Positions 34,228-45,147 of a stretch of 64,000 bases of DNA are shown here, piece by piece. Numbering within the stretch: position 1 is the stretch's first letter; every line of letters starts with the position of its first letter. The DNA is taken from positions 5,580,001 to 5,644,000 of the forward strand of contig OZ038527.1 in NCBI GenBank assembly GCA_964036665.1. The letters run 5' to 3'. A model generated the notes under the pieces. It saw only the letters and a program-made list of their open reading frames with translations. It ran no database searches and was not told the origin of the DNA. Source of the stretch: Gordius sp. MW1 (Eukaryota > Nematomorpha > Gordioida > Gordea > Gordiidae). Both the position numbers and the translations under genes were made by a program.

Positions 34228-35317
34228 ACATCGCGTATGTAGATGGACTCTAATATATACTCCGTGTTCCAGACATAGTCGAAAAATTTTTGCTAAGGGG
34301 AAGGGGTTCACGTAAACGCGAATATATTTAAACTTGGAGGTGAAAAAAAATTAAATTAATGGACCTTTAATCTACATAAATAAACTAATATTTTACAGTA
34401 TAAATTAAAAATGCCGTGGTAATGGGAATTTTTTGCACCTACCTCGTTTATCTAAAAAACCTGGAAGTTTTGGGGAAAAAAATAAAAACAAATAATTGTT
34501 CGACGCAAAATTCTCTATCAAAATTATAGGTCCGATCGCAGGATAGTTTTTTTTAGACCTGTGTAATTATTTATAGTAATCTTCCCAACGGCCTATAATT
34601 TGATGGTCCAAAATTAGGGTGTTGTCTTCCTAGCTCTTTATGGTTGTTACGTTTACGTTTACCAGATCCCATGTTTTTCACCCTGGTCTTTGCAATTTTG
34701 TAGATCATTCTTTCCCATTCTTTAGTATTTATGGCACTCTATGAACATTTAATTGTTGTTTAAATACAAATTTCTTATCGTTTAATGGGTTATTTGTTGT
34801 TTTTTAGCGTGACTTTCATGTTTTATTTAATTTTTTTTTATTAATTAATGTTTAAAAGGTGGAATTTTTTAAGGTAACGGGCTACAACGGGCCTAAAGTT
34901 CTATAAACGGTCCTGGAATTTATTTAATTTTAAACGGACCACAAACGGATTAATAGTAATTTTCTTAATTTTTTTTATATAAACTTTAAGTCATAAAATC
35001 AAAAGCAAAATTGAAGGCAAAATATAATTAGATGGTCGTCGTGTATGAAAGTGGTGTTTATATTTATTAAATCAAGTGACTTATATAAGAGCGTTTTTAC
35101 CTGTCACATTAATTCTTGTATTTCGTACTATATTAATTTTAAACAATTTGCTCATATTTAATTTTATTTCTTAGTGCATGACTGCACTATTACATAACTT
35201 ACTTATCAAAGTATACCTTTTTTACTCAAAATATTTATTAACACTTTAATATATTTTATAATGCAATTTAAAATTTATGTATAAAGTGCTAAATAATTAA
35301 ATTTAGTATTTTAGGTT
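34228..35317. other. Non-coding stretch
   Basis: AT-rich. A short minus-strand frame starting MGSGKRKRNNHKELG (about 34570-34671) has no recognised family and stops after 34 codons. A 'gggctacaacgggcc' fragment at about 34880 may belong to the CCCG repeats. Confidence 0.4.
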
Positions 35318-35479
35318 CATGGGAGTAGCCAGGGGGGCGGCCCCCCCCCTAAATGACAAAAAAAAACATTCCAATGCAAAACCCTTAAAAAGTAGAAAAA
35401 ATTATGTTTGCCCCCCCCCCACTTAATTAAACTTTTAAACGTTTCGCCCCTCACCCCTAATCCAAAACCTGGCTAGATG
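35318..35479. mobile_element. CATGGGCGTAGCC-family MITE (copy 2)
   Basis: Starts CATGGGAGTAGCCAGG, G/C-run, AT-rich centre with TGCAAAACCC, ends AATCCAAAACCTGGCTA. Belongs to the second subfamily (AACCTGG end), shared with 40986, 41577 and 43294. Confidence 0.6.
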
Positions 35480-35764
35480 TAAGGGTTTATTGCATTTTAA
35501 TTGACCTATGTCAATTCCTAAAAATCAAAATACTTAGAAAAGACTGTGTGAACGTGCACAAAAAATTTGGATATAATATTAATCATGTAATCTTGAACAA
35601 ATCACAACTTTTAAAATTATTAATCATGAAATTATCTGATTAATATATTTTACTAGTCAAGATGTTGAATAAAGTAAAAGCCATAAAAATACCATCGATT
35701 CAATCGGAATATCTAAATAAAAACATCAGTAAATTAGCAAAAAATGTTGATAAATTTTCGATTT

Positions 35765-36050
35765 TAATGGGTGGGCTTATGGGCCTATAATGCTAGGAAA
35801 TAGGGCCTCAAGTGAAAAAAAATACGGACAGGTATAAAAATTTTAAAATGGGTACGGGCGGGCCGACCTCCTAAAAACGGCCCATTGCAGATCTATAATT
35901 CCGATAACAATTATTTTTTTAATAAGTTGAGACTGAAGTGCATGAAAATTAAATACGGATGGGAGTTTTCCAAACGGTTACGGGCGGGATGAAGGTGATC
36001 TTTAAGATTTAAAAACAAATTTGGCGGGCCGTCCCCCTAAACATGTTTTA
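35765..36050. repeat. CCCG/GGGCC-rich repeat with AGATCTGCAATGGGCC end
   Basis: Contains GGGTACGGGCGGGCCGACCT and ends AACGGCCCATTGCAGATCTA. This is the reverse complement of the repeat that runs off the window at 63853-64000. A second, more decayed GGTTACGGGCGGGA copy follows at about 35978. Confidence 0.5.
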
Positions 36051-36843
36051 ACCAAAAAAAATTTTAATGGACCCATGGTTAGATGACCACTAATAATAAA
36101 AGACGGGCTATGAGATAATATAATACATTTAATTTTTAATATTTCACTAAATTACCCTCATTTTCAAAATAAAACATATATCAATAACAGAAAGAATTAG
36201 CTGGGTTAGGATGATTAATCCGGGCTAGCAAAATAAAAAAATTAAGTTATACATGGCTCAATCATATAGCAAAAATCATTATTTATAAAATTATCCTATA
36301 CAAAATCGAAACGAACCTGTAGCTAGAAATAACATCCTCAATGATAATTAATTAAAAGGGGAGCTATGTACAGTGTTTGCAGCTATAGATTAGATAAATC
36401 GCCTTACCACTTCTCGAATGTATTAGTGTGTAAAGATGGCTATTTAAATGTCATTTTAAATATTAATTAATAAATCATAATATATTTAAAAAATTTATTT
36501 TGACCTATGAAATGTTCACATACAAAGTCCTAATTTTAAATAAACAAAAGCCATTTTTAAACAAAACTATTAATTCAGGCTGCAATTAACCAATTACTTA
36601 ATTCTAATTGATGATGTATCTTCCTCATGTTACTATTACTTATAATAAAGAAGCTATTTAAAGCGTTTAACGTTGATATCGATTGAGATTTTACTTAACA
36701 TTTGCTATTACAAACTATGTGATTTTTTAAATTAATGACCCTTCAAAACTCGAAAGACTCCCTCATTTAACAAACATCTTTTTAAAAACATTTTATACTG
36801 AATTAACTTTATACATTTGCTTACAACAAAATTTTCCATAAAG

Positions 36844-37014
36844 CATGAGCTTAGCCAGGGGGGTGGAGGCAGGGGGGCGGTTGCCTCCTTCTAAATTCAA
36901 AAATTTGTTAAAATGATTAAAATTATGGCTAAAATTTGATTTTTAAATAATGATCATTTTGCCTCTCCCTAAATCATTATTGCCCCCCTTTAATCCCATT
37001 GCCGGTTACGCTGG
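36844..37014. mobile_element. CATGGGCGTAGCC-family MITE (copy 3)
   Basis: Starts CATGAGCTTAGCCAGG, then GGGCGGTTGCCTCC, 'aaatttgttaaaatgattaaaattatggct', and a C-rich right end finishing at GCCGGTTACGCT. Just downstream of the bHLH gene stop codon. Confidence 0.6.
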
Positions 37015-37178
37015 AGTATCTATATTGACTAGCACTTTAAAGATTTATTATTATATTACAATAGGTATTTTGTTAAATTTGATTTTTTTAAATTTGTGAC
37101 CAAATTATAAATTTTTGTAAAAACTTTGTAAATATATAAAACGCATTTAAAATTATAACTAAAAAGTATTTCTATGCT

Positions 37179-37904
37179 TTAGGATAAGGAAGAGGGAGTG
37201 GGATTATGGAAGGCACAGAAGGTGCAATATTTAGATTCCAAGGCCCGGCTTAATTTAGGAGCTCCAACTAAGGAATCCTCGTTCAAATTTGTGTTTAAAT
37301 CGTAATTTTGTTCTCGCAAAATCGTATGGGGTTCAGGTTGCATAATATAATCGGAATGAGGGTAGGATTCTTCAAAGAGTGCATTGGTAATTTGAGGGCC
37401 CGCCTTGGGGCTATGGTCATAACCAGGAATATCCTCCGAATCTTCTATTAGTAAAGTGCTTAGGTGAGAAATGTAACTTATCGCCAAGTGTAGAGTTTCT
37501 ATTTTAGACAGCTTACGATTGGGCGGTTTCGTAGGAATCAGGGTTCTAAGGGCGTTGAAAGCTGCATTTACGTGAAAGGTTCTGCTCCTTTCGCGAGCGT
37601 TAGCGCTTTGCCTCTGATGAGCGTTTTGAAAGGGTCCGTTTTGGTCTAAGTTATTAACAGCTCCGTCAGGGCATTTATCGTTGGAATAATAGGCACAGTG
37701 GTGTGGATCGTCGGCTAAAAACTCCGTAATTTCATCAATATTTGGGAAATGTTGACCTTTTTTAGCGCTCCTAGCGGACCGAGTGGAAAATCGTTTTCTA
37801 AAAGGGGGCCCTTCATTTACATCGTTGTTGTCTTGTTTGAGGTGCGACATGGATCGTTGCTGGGTTATTGTCATAATCGAAACTATAAAACGCACCCAAT
37901 TCAC
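37179..37904 (-). CDS. bHLH transcription factor, paraxis/scleraxis (TCF15) type
   Basis: Nuclear class A bHLH protein, up to 241 residues. The bHLH domain is about residues 98-152: basic region [20 protein letters not shown], helix 1 ALRTLIPT, loop KPPNRKLSK, helix 2 [18 protein letters not shown]. The [21 protein letters not shown] wording is characteristic of TCF15 and scleraxis. A second family mark is CTFC (227-230) near the C-terminus, matching the ICTFC motif at the same place in those proteins. The family dimerises with E-proteins on E-boxes and acts in mesoderm or tendon-type tissue in vertebrates; the role here is not shown by sequence. The start may be Met1, Met11 (37874) or Met19 (37850). 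One uninterrupted exon. Confidence 0.88.
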   Translation of the reverse strand: MNWVRFIVSIMTITQQRSMSHLKQDNNDVNEGPPFRKRFSTRSARSAKKGQHFPNIDEITEFLADDPHHCAYYSNDKCPDGAVNNLDQNGPFQNAHQRQSANARERSRTFHVNAAFNALRTLIPTKPPNRKLSKIETLHLAISYISHLSTLLIEDSEDIPGYDHSPKAGPQITNALFEESYPHSDYIMQPEPHTILREQNYDLNTNLNEDSLVGAPKLSRALESKYCTFCAFHNPTPSSLS

Positions 37905-38822
37905 CCAACCGGATGTAAAATGTAAGAGCCGATGCTAGGCTTATTGACACATCTAGAAAATTGAAAATTAAATATTGCGAATTATTAATAAAATATAGCT
38001 AGGATACATATGTTTTCAAAGGATTATTTAGTTGTTTAGCAAGGCATTTGACATGAAATTTAATGTATTTGAGATTTTTTATTTTAATTTTTAAAGGTAT
38101 TTTGAGAGGGTGCTTCTTAGGTCTTTCACCTACATTAGCTGCAGATAAAAATGATGTTTTTACGAGATAAGACAATAATTTTCTATCTGGTGGTGTGCAG
38201 AGTTTTCGGATTTCTAAAAGATAAAAACCTCGTTGTTTCCCATTTCAGCCTATTTAAACCACTTTAAAGCCATTTAAGACTTGTATTATAAGCAAAATTA
38301 TGATTGAATTTAATTAATGCGCTACTTTCTTAGAGCCGCTAGCTAATCAGATGCTGCAAAATAAATTATATTAATTAAATTATTAAAAAACAATCAAATT
38401 TGAAAAAAAATTATTTACGCAATCGCATAAAAGTTATTCTCCTTATTCCTCCAAAGCCAAACTATGTATTGTAGCACTCAGCAAATTTTGAGTTGGCGAA
38501 AAATGGTGGATTTAATTAGTTTACCATCTGTTTCCTTTTGCAGTGTTTCCCTATGTAACCAACAGCATACACAGCAGAAAAGAGCACTTAAAAATATTCA
38601 AAAAAGTATGTTTATGAAATTATGATGATTATGTAGCTAGACTCTTTATTCAATAAACGACCTTAGAAGCTCTTTTTTATCTCCTCAAAACGGTACACAA
38701 TTCATAAGTTAAATTTTCCATTTTGTCATAAACAATGTCAGATTTGCACCGAAATTTCTCAGCTATTAGCAACGATCTTAAAATAATTCGAGGCGAGGAC
38801 GTTAAAAAGGTAGAGATCGCAT
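37905..38822. other. Upstream region of the bHLH gene, no feature recognised
   Basis: AT-rich. The promoter is expected here but no convincing TATA or initiator can be singled out. Confidence 0.4.
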
Positions 38823-38987
38823 CATGGGCGTAGCCGGGGGGGGGGCAGGAGCGGCTGCCCCCTTTTAAATCCAAAATTTGTTGAAATTTATTAAAATTAA
38901 GGCTAAATTTCAAAAAATGATCATTTTGCCCCTCCTTAAATCATTACTGCCCCTCCCCCTCTAATTCCAATACTGGCTACGCCCATG
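38823..38987. mobile_element. CATGGGCGTAGCC-family MITE (copy 4)
   Basis: Well preserved: starts CATGGGCGTAGCCGGG, ends TACTGGCTACGCCCATG, an exact terminal inverted repeat of 13 bp. The centre has 'aaatttgttgaaatttattaaaatta' and 'aaaaatgatcattttgcccctcc'. Confidence 0.8.
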
Positions 38988-39594
38988 AATCCTAATAAAA
39001 TTATATTGAAAACATGGCCAAAAACGATCATAAAACCATCACTAAATAATTTTAAAACTCATCCAAATATTTAATAAACTTTTCAGGTTATAAACACATG
39101 TCAATTAACGAGACCTGCCCCTGAAAGGTAACTTTTAATTGCTTTTGACATAGTCAAGTAAAATTTAGAAACCTCTTGCTCACTAAGCAGTGAAAAATTC
39201 ACCGAAAATTAAATGGAATAAGAAAAAAGGATCTAACTTTAATGTCAATCGAGATCAACCATTGAATTATTTGGAAATTCGAAAAAAATGAAGGCATTAA
39301 AACGCAGGTGCAATATCTCTTGACAGAAAGTGAAAAAACGTGAAATTTTTTAAAGTCGTATATCTTAAAATACAGACCAGCAAAAAGATATTAATAACCA
39401 AAAAATTAAAAATCGAGGCATATAAACTTCGTTTTAATGCATCTCTTGAAAGCCTAATAAAAAATACTAAGTTTAAGTTATTCATTAAATGTAAATCGTA
39501 GCAATAGAAGAATGCAGAAGGAAATCTATCTTACCCCAAAAAATCAAAATTCTATATATTTAATTTAAAAAAATCATTAACCCTGGGTGCGCCC

Positions 39595-39724
39595 ATGCAT
39601 AGGCGTAGCCAGGGGGGGCAGGGAGGGCGACTGCCTCCCTCTAAATCCAAAAATTTGTTGAAATTTATTAAAATTATGCCTAAAATATCAAAAAATGATC
39701 ATTTTGCCCCCCTCTAACTCCATA
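39595..39724. mobile_element. CATGGGCGTAGCC-family MITE (copy 5, 3' truncated)
   Basis: Starts CATGCATAGGCGTAGCCAGG and follows the family sequence to CCCCCCTCTAACTCCAT. The closing inverted repeat is missing. Confidence 0.65.
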
Positions 39725-40985
39725 AAGAAAGTTAAATTTTAAACATTTATATTTGATTTAGAATCTTTATCAATGAAACTACAATGGCTACTCTAAGAGA
39801 TCATAAAATATTTATTTAAATAAATATTACTTACTATAAATTACAAAGAATCACGAGAGAAAAGTTGAATAAATATTTTATACGCAAAGATTTCCATATT
39901 ACATTTTTTGAAAAGTTACTTGGCGTAAAAAATATCGAGTACACAGGTCAGATTTCCTGGAATTTTACAACTAAAGGCGCCGCATTTTTAGGTAATAATG
40001 GGGTAGAAGGGTTATAGAATCTAAATACTTGAAAGGGTTGTCGTATGGTATTAACTAAAATATTACAATTTATCGAATAAAATAAAAATGTAAAATAAAT
40101 GTTTTATGAAAGGGGGTGGGTGGTATTGAGATATATTTGTCAAAGGCTAGAGTGGATGAGAGGTCATTAATCATCTAAGGAGCACCAGAAAAAAATGTTG
40201 TAAGTTAGCAATAGGAAGGGCTCGTAAATTTCTATGTTTTTTGTTTTTCTCTGTTACATTTATTCAGCCAGACAGGCAGACTTTCCCGATGCCTTGTCGG
40301 GCCTAATAAAAAATTTGTTAAAGGGAAGTGCCGTGTAAATAGGTTGTGACGAATGATTTAAATAAAACATAGACTTGGTTTTAGAAAATGGGAGGCAGGG
40401 AATCACCATATTTATTTTTAATATCTAAAATAAAGTCGCATTTCGTAAAATTACAGTTTTGCCGCTCTTTAAATTTTTTTGGCGCTTTAGCCCTCTCCCA
40501 AATCCTGGTTACTCATGCATGAGGATAGGCTCCATCTTGTTTGAAAAATTCCTATGTAAGTTTTACCAAATTTCACTTACAATTACAAAAGTTATCATTT
40601 TGTTACCCCCCTTCCCCCTCAAAATCACCTTAAAGGCTCTACCCGCCATTAAATTTGACTGCGCCTATGTCTGCTAGAACCAAAATACATTAATATTGTA
40701 TATCATAACCGCCTAACTCTTTAAGAAAGGCTAGATATTCAGTTACTAGAACTGGAAGTAAACAACTCGATTGTATTTAAAAATTGGAAGCCACTTTACT
40801 AAAATCCGATTTTCTTTCGGGTAGAGAAGGCAAGAATCAAAGTCAACCTAAGTTTTAGATGATCCCAGACCGACTAATTTAGAAATTACTTAGAAAAATT
40901 TAAAAATTTTGAGCCTTTAACTTTCTAGTCATCGGTAAAATCATTGAAAGGTTTGATATTAACAAATTCAAAAATCATAAAAATC

Positions 40986-41139
40986 CATGGGTCTAGCCAG
41001 GTTTTGGATTAGTGGAGGGGGGGGGGACGTTTAAAAGTTCAATTAGGAGGGGGCAAAACATAATTTTTTTTTAATTTTTAAGGGTTTTTGCATCGAATTT
41101 TTTTTTCTCGTCATTTAGGAGAGGGGGGGCACGCCCATG
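40986..41139. mobile_element. CATGGGCGTAGCC-family MITE (copy 6)
   Basis: Second subfamily. Starts CATGGGTCTAGCCAGGTTTT and GGATTAGTGG, ends GGGGGGGCACGCCCATG. The interior has GGGCAAAACATAA and AAGGGTTTTTGCAT. Confidence 0.7.
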
Positions 41140-41303
41140 ACAAAATCCATTTAAAATTTTCCTAAGACTATATTCTATAATAAACCCACAATCTTTTTAG
41201 GTTCTATTGACCCATATAATAGGTGCAAAGATTTGTAATTTTCAATGGTTTAATAAAAATATAGGACAATTGTGTCAGTAATATTTAAGTTGTTTGAACC
41301 GTT

Positions 41304-41430
41304 AGGTCATATTAGAGAACTGCACGGGTGACCCGAGACCGGACCCGACCCCGGGTCGGGTAGAAAATTTGATGATTTCGGGTCGGGTTCGGGTTGAAAA
41401 AAGTGACTTTCCAGTTCTCTAGGTCATATT
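41304..41430. mobile_element. Small CCCG hairpin element with 10-bp target-site duplication
   Basis: The element proper is 41314-41420 (107 bp), with ends AGAGAACTG and CAGTTCTCT. It contains GACCGGACCCGACCCCGGGT and CGGGTCGGGTTCGGGTTG. AGGTCATATT is present on both sides (41304-41313 and 41421-41430), a perfect 10-bp duplication. This is the cleanest evidence in the window that the CCCG-type repeats are mobile. Confidence 0.8.
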
Positions 41431-41576
41431 TTGGATGCCTTAGTCATATCTCATATGGACCCCTTTGAATATGTAAGTCTTTAATTCTTAAAACGCATGT
41501 TAGCTAGCCAAAAAATGCGAATTTAGAAGTTGATTTCTCCAAGGGAAGTGGGTATTAAATCTATGTGGAAGCTATT

Positions 41577-41687
41577 CATGGGCGTAGCCAGGGGGGGGGG
41601 CAGCCCCCCTTTTTTCATTACAAAAACCCTTAAAAATTAAAAATATAATTTCGCCTTCCCCCAATCCAAAACCTGGCTACGCCCATG
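41577..41687. mobile_element. CATGGGCGTAGCC-family MITE (copy 7)
   Basis: Short copy of 111 bp with perfect ends CATGGGCGTAGCCAGG and CCTGGCTACGCCCATG. Confidence 0.8.
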
Positions 41688-41992
41688 AAGCTGCTCATAC
41701 ATCTCTGAAAGAAATCCTGATTTAAAATGGGTTTAGTAGAAGACCATCATTTAACAAATTTCGTACAAATTTCCCGTTGTTTGAAAATGGATTAAAAGGC
41801 GATTTTCTTTCAAAAATTTACTAAATTATACTTTGACACAGTTTAATGATAAATTTAATTATCATTAATTCCCAAAATTATTTATAAGCAAGTTCCCTTT
41901 CCCCTCTCGCTTGATAGATTTACCTATTTTATACTTTGTGTTTGTATTTTGAAGTAATGAGATATATGTTAAATTTACAGATTGTCTGCTTA

Positions 41993-42143
41993 CATGGGCG
42001 TAGCCAAGGGGGGGGGGCAGGGAGGGGCGGCTGCCCCCCTCTAAATCCAAAATGTGTTGCAATGCTAAAATTTCAAAAAATGATTATATTACCCCTCCCT
42101 CCCTAAATCATTATTGCCCCCCTCTCATCCCACTACGCCCATG
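41993..42143. mobile_element. CATGGGCGTAGCC-family MITE (copy 8)
   Basis: Starts CATGGGCGTAGCCAAGGGG and GGCGGCTGCCCCCCTC, ends CACTACGCCCATG. Confidence 0.75.
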
Positions 42144-42805
42144 TCTGCTTATATTAGATTGTTAATCTTCGGATTTACACTAGGATAAATTGCTTTAGTA
42201 AAAAAATTCGAAAAATTCGTTTGGCTTTGAAAAATGAAGAAATAACTTGTTTACTTGTGCAAACTTAATTAGAAATTGCTAGTTGTTTATTAGGTTAAAT
42301 CTAATAAAACCTTTGTTTTTCAATATATCCGTTATCAACTTATTGTTGGAAATTATTATTTCACTATCCTTTCTAACTCAGGCGCAGAAGTATGCTTAAT
42401 GTCGCACCTAACTTTGATCAGCTATTAAATTAACCATTTCTGATAAGGGTAGGGGAAATATACAACCTAACGTTTTTTGAAATAGAGATAATAAAACTAT
42501 GATGGAAATGGTTAAAATTAAAAAAATGAAATTGGAAAAATAGCATTCAAAATTATTAAAAAATCTAAAAATATGACGATTTTCAGGAAATTTGGGAAAG
42601 GTTTAGTAAAAAAATAAAATTAAATAAAGATTCTTCGAACAAATATTATAGCGCTTACCTCTATCATAAATTTTGTTACTTTAAGCAGAAGTCACAATGA
42701 AAAATGTTAAATCTTAATCCATCGATCTATGCCTGTATGCTAAATACAATAAGATTCAGCCTGAAATTTGATTATATTTAGCAGTAGCATCTCAGAATTA
42801 ATAGA

Positions 42806-43037
42806 CATGCACGGGTCACACCGAACCCGAAAGTCTGTTCAAATTCTAATAAATTAATAATTTGTTAGGACTCTGCCGCGCATTTTTTCATATTTTGGCA
42901 AAAAAATCGCTTAATAAACAATTCACTACATTAATCAATTAGGCTGTTGTGTTTAATATGGATGAGATTTTATGTTACTAATCGGGTCGGGTTCGAATTG
43001 ATTTTTTAAATGTCAGGTCGGAGGGTTCGGGGTTATT
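42806..43037. repeat. CCCG-type repeat, decayed
   Basis: GCACGGGTCACACCGAACCC at the left and ATCGGGTCGGGTTCGAATTG at the right resemble the element at 41314-41420, with an AT-rich stretch between. Confidence 0.45.
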
Positions 43038-43293
43038 ATAAAAAAAATTTGTAGGATTGATTAAGAAAGGTGAATTATATGAAATATGCAACTAATTTTA
43101 TGAAAAATTATAAAAATTAAAAAGCAACATTTCAAGGTTATAAAAGTACATAAATTATTAAGAACAAAATTATTTTGAAAGGACAGTAACATTAATTAGC
43201 ACAAATGAAATGTTCTGAAGGAAGGTTAAAGTTCATGGGCTCAAAATATTAGAGCATTTATTATTTACTCGACCCAAAAATAACAGAAACTAG

Positions 43294-43437
43294 CATGGGC
43301 GTAGCCAGGTTTTGGATTAGGGGGGGGGGGGCAAAACGTTAAAAAGCTCAATTAGGGGAGGGGGCAAAACATAAATTTTTAAGGGTTTTGCATTAAAAAA
43401 TTTTTTTTCGTCATTAAGAGGGGAGCCTACGCCCATG
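43294..43437. mobile_element. CATGGGCGTAGCC-family MITE (copy 9)
   Basis: Second subfamily. Starts CATGGGCGTAGCCAGGTTTT, poly-G, GGGCAAAACATAAATTTTTA; ends GAGCCTACGCCCATG. Confidence 0.8.
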
Positions 43438-43588
43438 GGAACTAGTCCATGTTAGTGACTACTTATAGTTTAATTTACAACCAAAGCACCCAAGACTGTT
43501 TTTTGCGAATGCCTAACAAAATAGCATAAGGAATATTAAACTACGAGTCCCAAAAAAGTACCTAATTTTCAAAATCTTTTATCACAAT

Positions 43589-43924
43589 GTGATTCGGAAA
43601 AAGCTAAAACCTAATACTTATAAAAAGTGCTATCACCCCAGGGCACTAATATATCACCGTAAAGGTAAATCTGTACAAGTCTATAACGGACGCATTATTA
43701 ATTATATATACATATTGAACTATATATGCAAGTCGTGGGATGAATTCAAAAAACGTGTATTAATCTGTACAACATTTACGGTAAATATAGATTGGTCGAA
43801 TAACGTGAGATATAAGGTCCAACCGCAATTTGATACTAGGCGGAGCGAGATGCCAATTTTGAGGGCATTTTTAAAATGCACTGAGGTAAAAGGGTGCGCG
43901 TCTTATAACATTTGGTTATATTAA
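43589..43924 (+). CDS. Unassigned ORF, 111 codons
   Basis: One of the longer open frames outside known genes, starting MIRKKLKPNTYKKCYHPRAL and ending KCTEVKGCASYNIWLY. Basic, with Tyr- and Lys-rich composition. No signal peptide, membrane segment or domain recognised. It starts about 150 bp after a MITE and no splice partners are apparent. Could be chance, or a fragment of a mobile-element protein. Confidence 0.15.
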   Translation: MIRKKLKPNTYKKCYHPRALIYHRKGKSVQVYNGRIINYIYILNYICKSWDEFKKRVLICTTFTVNIDWSNNVRYKVQPQFDTRRSEMPILRAFLKCTEVKGCASYNIWLY

Positions 43925-44105
43925 CCGTGCGTCCCATTACCTCTTAGCATTTCCAATTTGTGCCCAAAAATCAGCTGTATTTCGCGCCGACCAGCTAAGG
44001 AGAACATTTGACAAATATGGGGGGAAAAGGGGGGGGGGGGTGTTGTTGTGACGACGATATAGAATAAATAATTATGTACAGATTTAGTTTGTAATGCAAA
44101 AGTGT

Positions 44106-44125
44106 GTGAGAGAGAGAGAGATAAA
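44106..44125. repeat. GA microsatellite
   Basis: GTGTGAGAGAGAGAGAGA run. A (TA)n run follows at about 44433-44449. Confidence 0.8.
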
Positions 44126-44969
44126 AAGGGGGTTCAATCCACAAAAAGTGTTTCAATATTATTATTGCTTCTTGGTGGATGAAGAGGGTTTAGAGATGAA
44201 TTTGTAATACTAAACGTAGTCGAGGCGGTGAGTAGCAATTATTAAATCTTGATTATTTTGATGTGATAACCGCTTTTTGTGGGCTTAAAACAGAATTTTT
44301 TGATTAGGAAGCAATCTTCGTATTTGCCTACCGATAGGCTGATAGAGATCATGGGCTAAACGTCGAACTCCTCTTTAATAGTTTCTTCCTAATATTAAAT
44401 GGAAAAAGGGTATTAAAAGGGGCAAGCACAACATATATATATATATATAGGAAATCCCTAATTTTAAATATCGGGTCGCAGTGTCATAAACCTTGAGCTC
44501 TGCAATAATACACACGTTTGCAAAAAGGATTTAAACTTTGCGCTTCTTTTGATTTAAAGTTGCAGAATTGGAGCAGAATATGGTTGTTGTAAATTAAAAA
44601 CTGGGCATTAAAGCAATACAGGGTCTAAATATCTCGTAAACTACAAAGTAGGCCTCTAAAAAACTAAATTAAACCATCTAATAAAGCACGACTTAATATA
44701 AATAACGGCCTAACTGGGTCGGCAAATTCCATAAAGGAGGTTGAGAGTGTATATTTAATACTAGGCAACAACATATATAACGTTAATTCAAATAAACCCA
44801 CGATAACAATCACAGATGTTATACCCTAGGAACGACGGAAATTAAACGTATCTATAAATACAATGTATTAATCTATTATATTTCAATTATTTTTAAATAA
44901 TTTTTTGTCATCAAGCAGAAAGCGCCTCTTTACCATATTTCAGAAACTCAATTACCTACGGACTCGTGG

Positions 44970-45147
44970 TCAGCACGTGGTTATGGTGACGTTAATGGCT
45001 AAATTGCCATTTTCGGAGAAGAGAGCGGCTACCCCCGATTCAAACACTAAACAATCCGATTTACCGATCGCGTTGGCAATGCCCTCGTGCACGCTCCTCG
45101 GCCTAGCTTCCCAGGTCAGTCTACGCCGATTACCGTTCAGTTCAAGT
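44970..45147 (-). CDS. SIAH1: SIAH exon 6 (C-terminus and stop)
   Basis: After acceptor TTTTGCAG. Encodes [20 protein letters not shown] through [14 protein letters not shown], stop TGA at 44970-44972. The plus-strand frame 44905-45162 is its antisense shadow. Confidence 0.94.
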
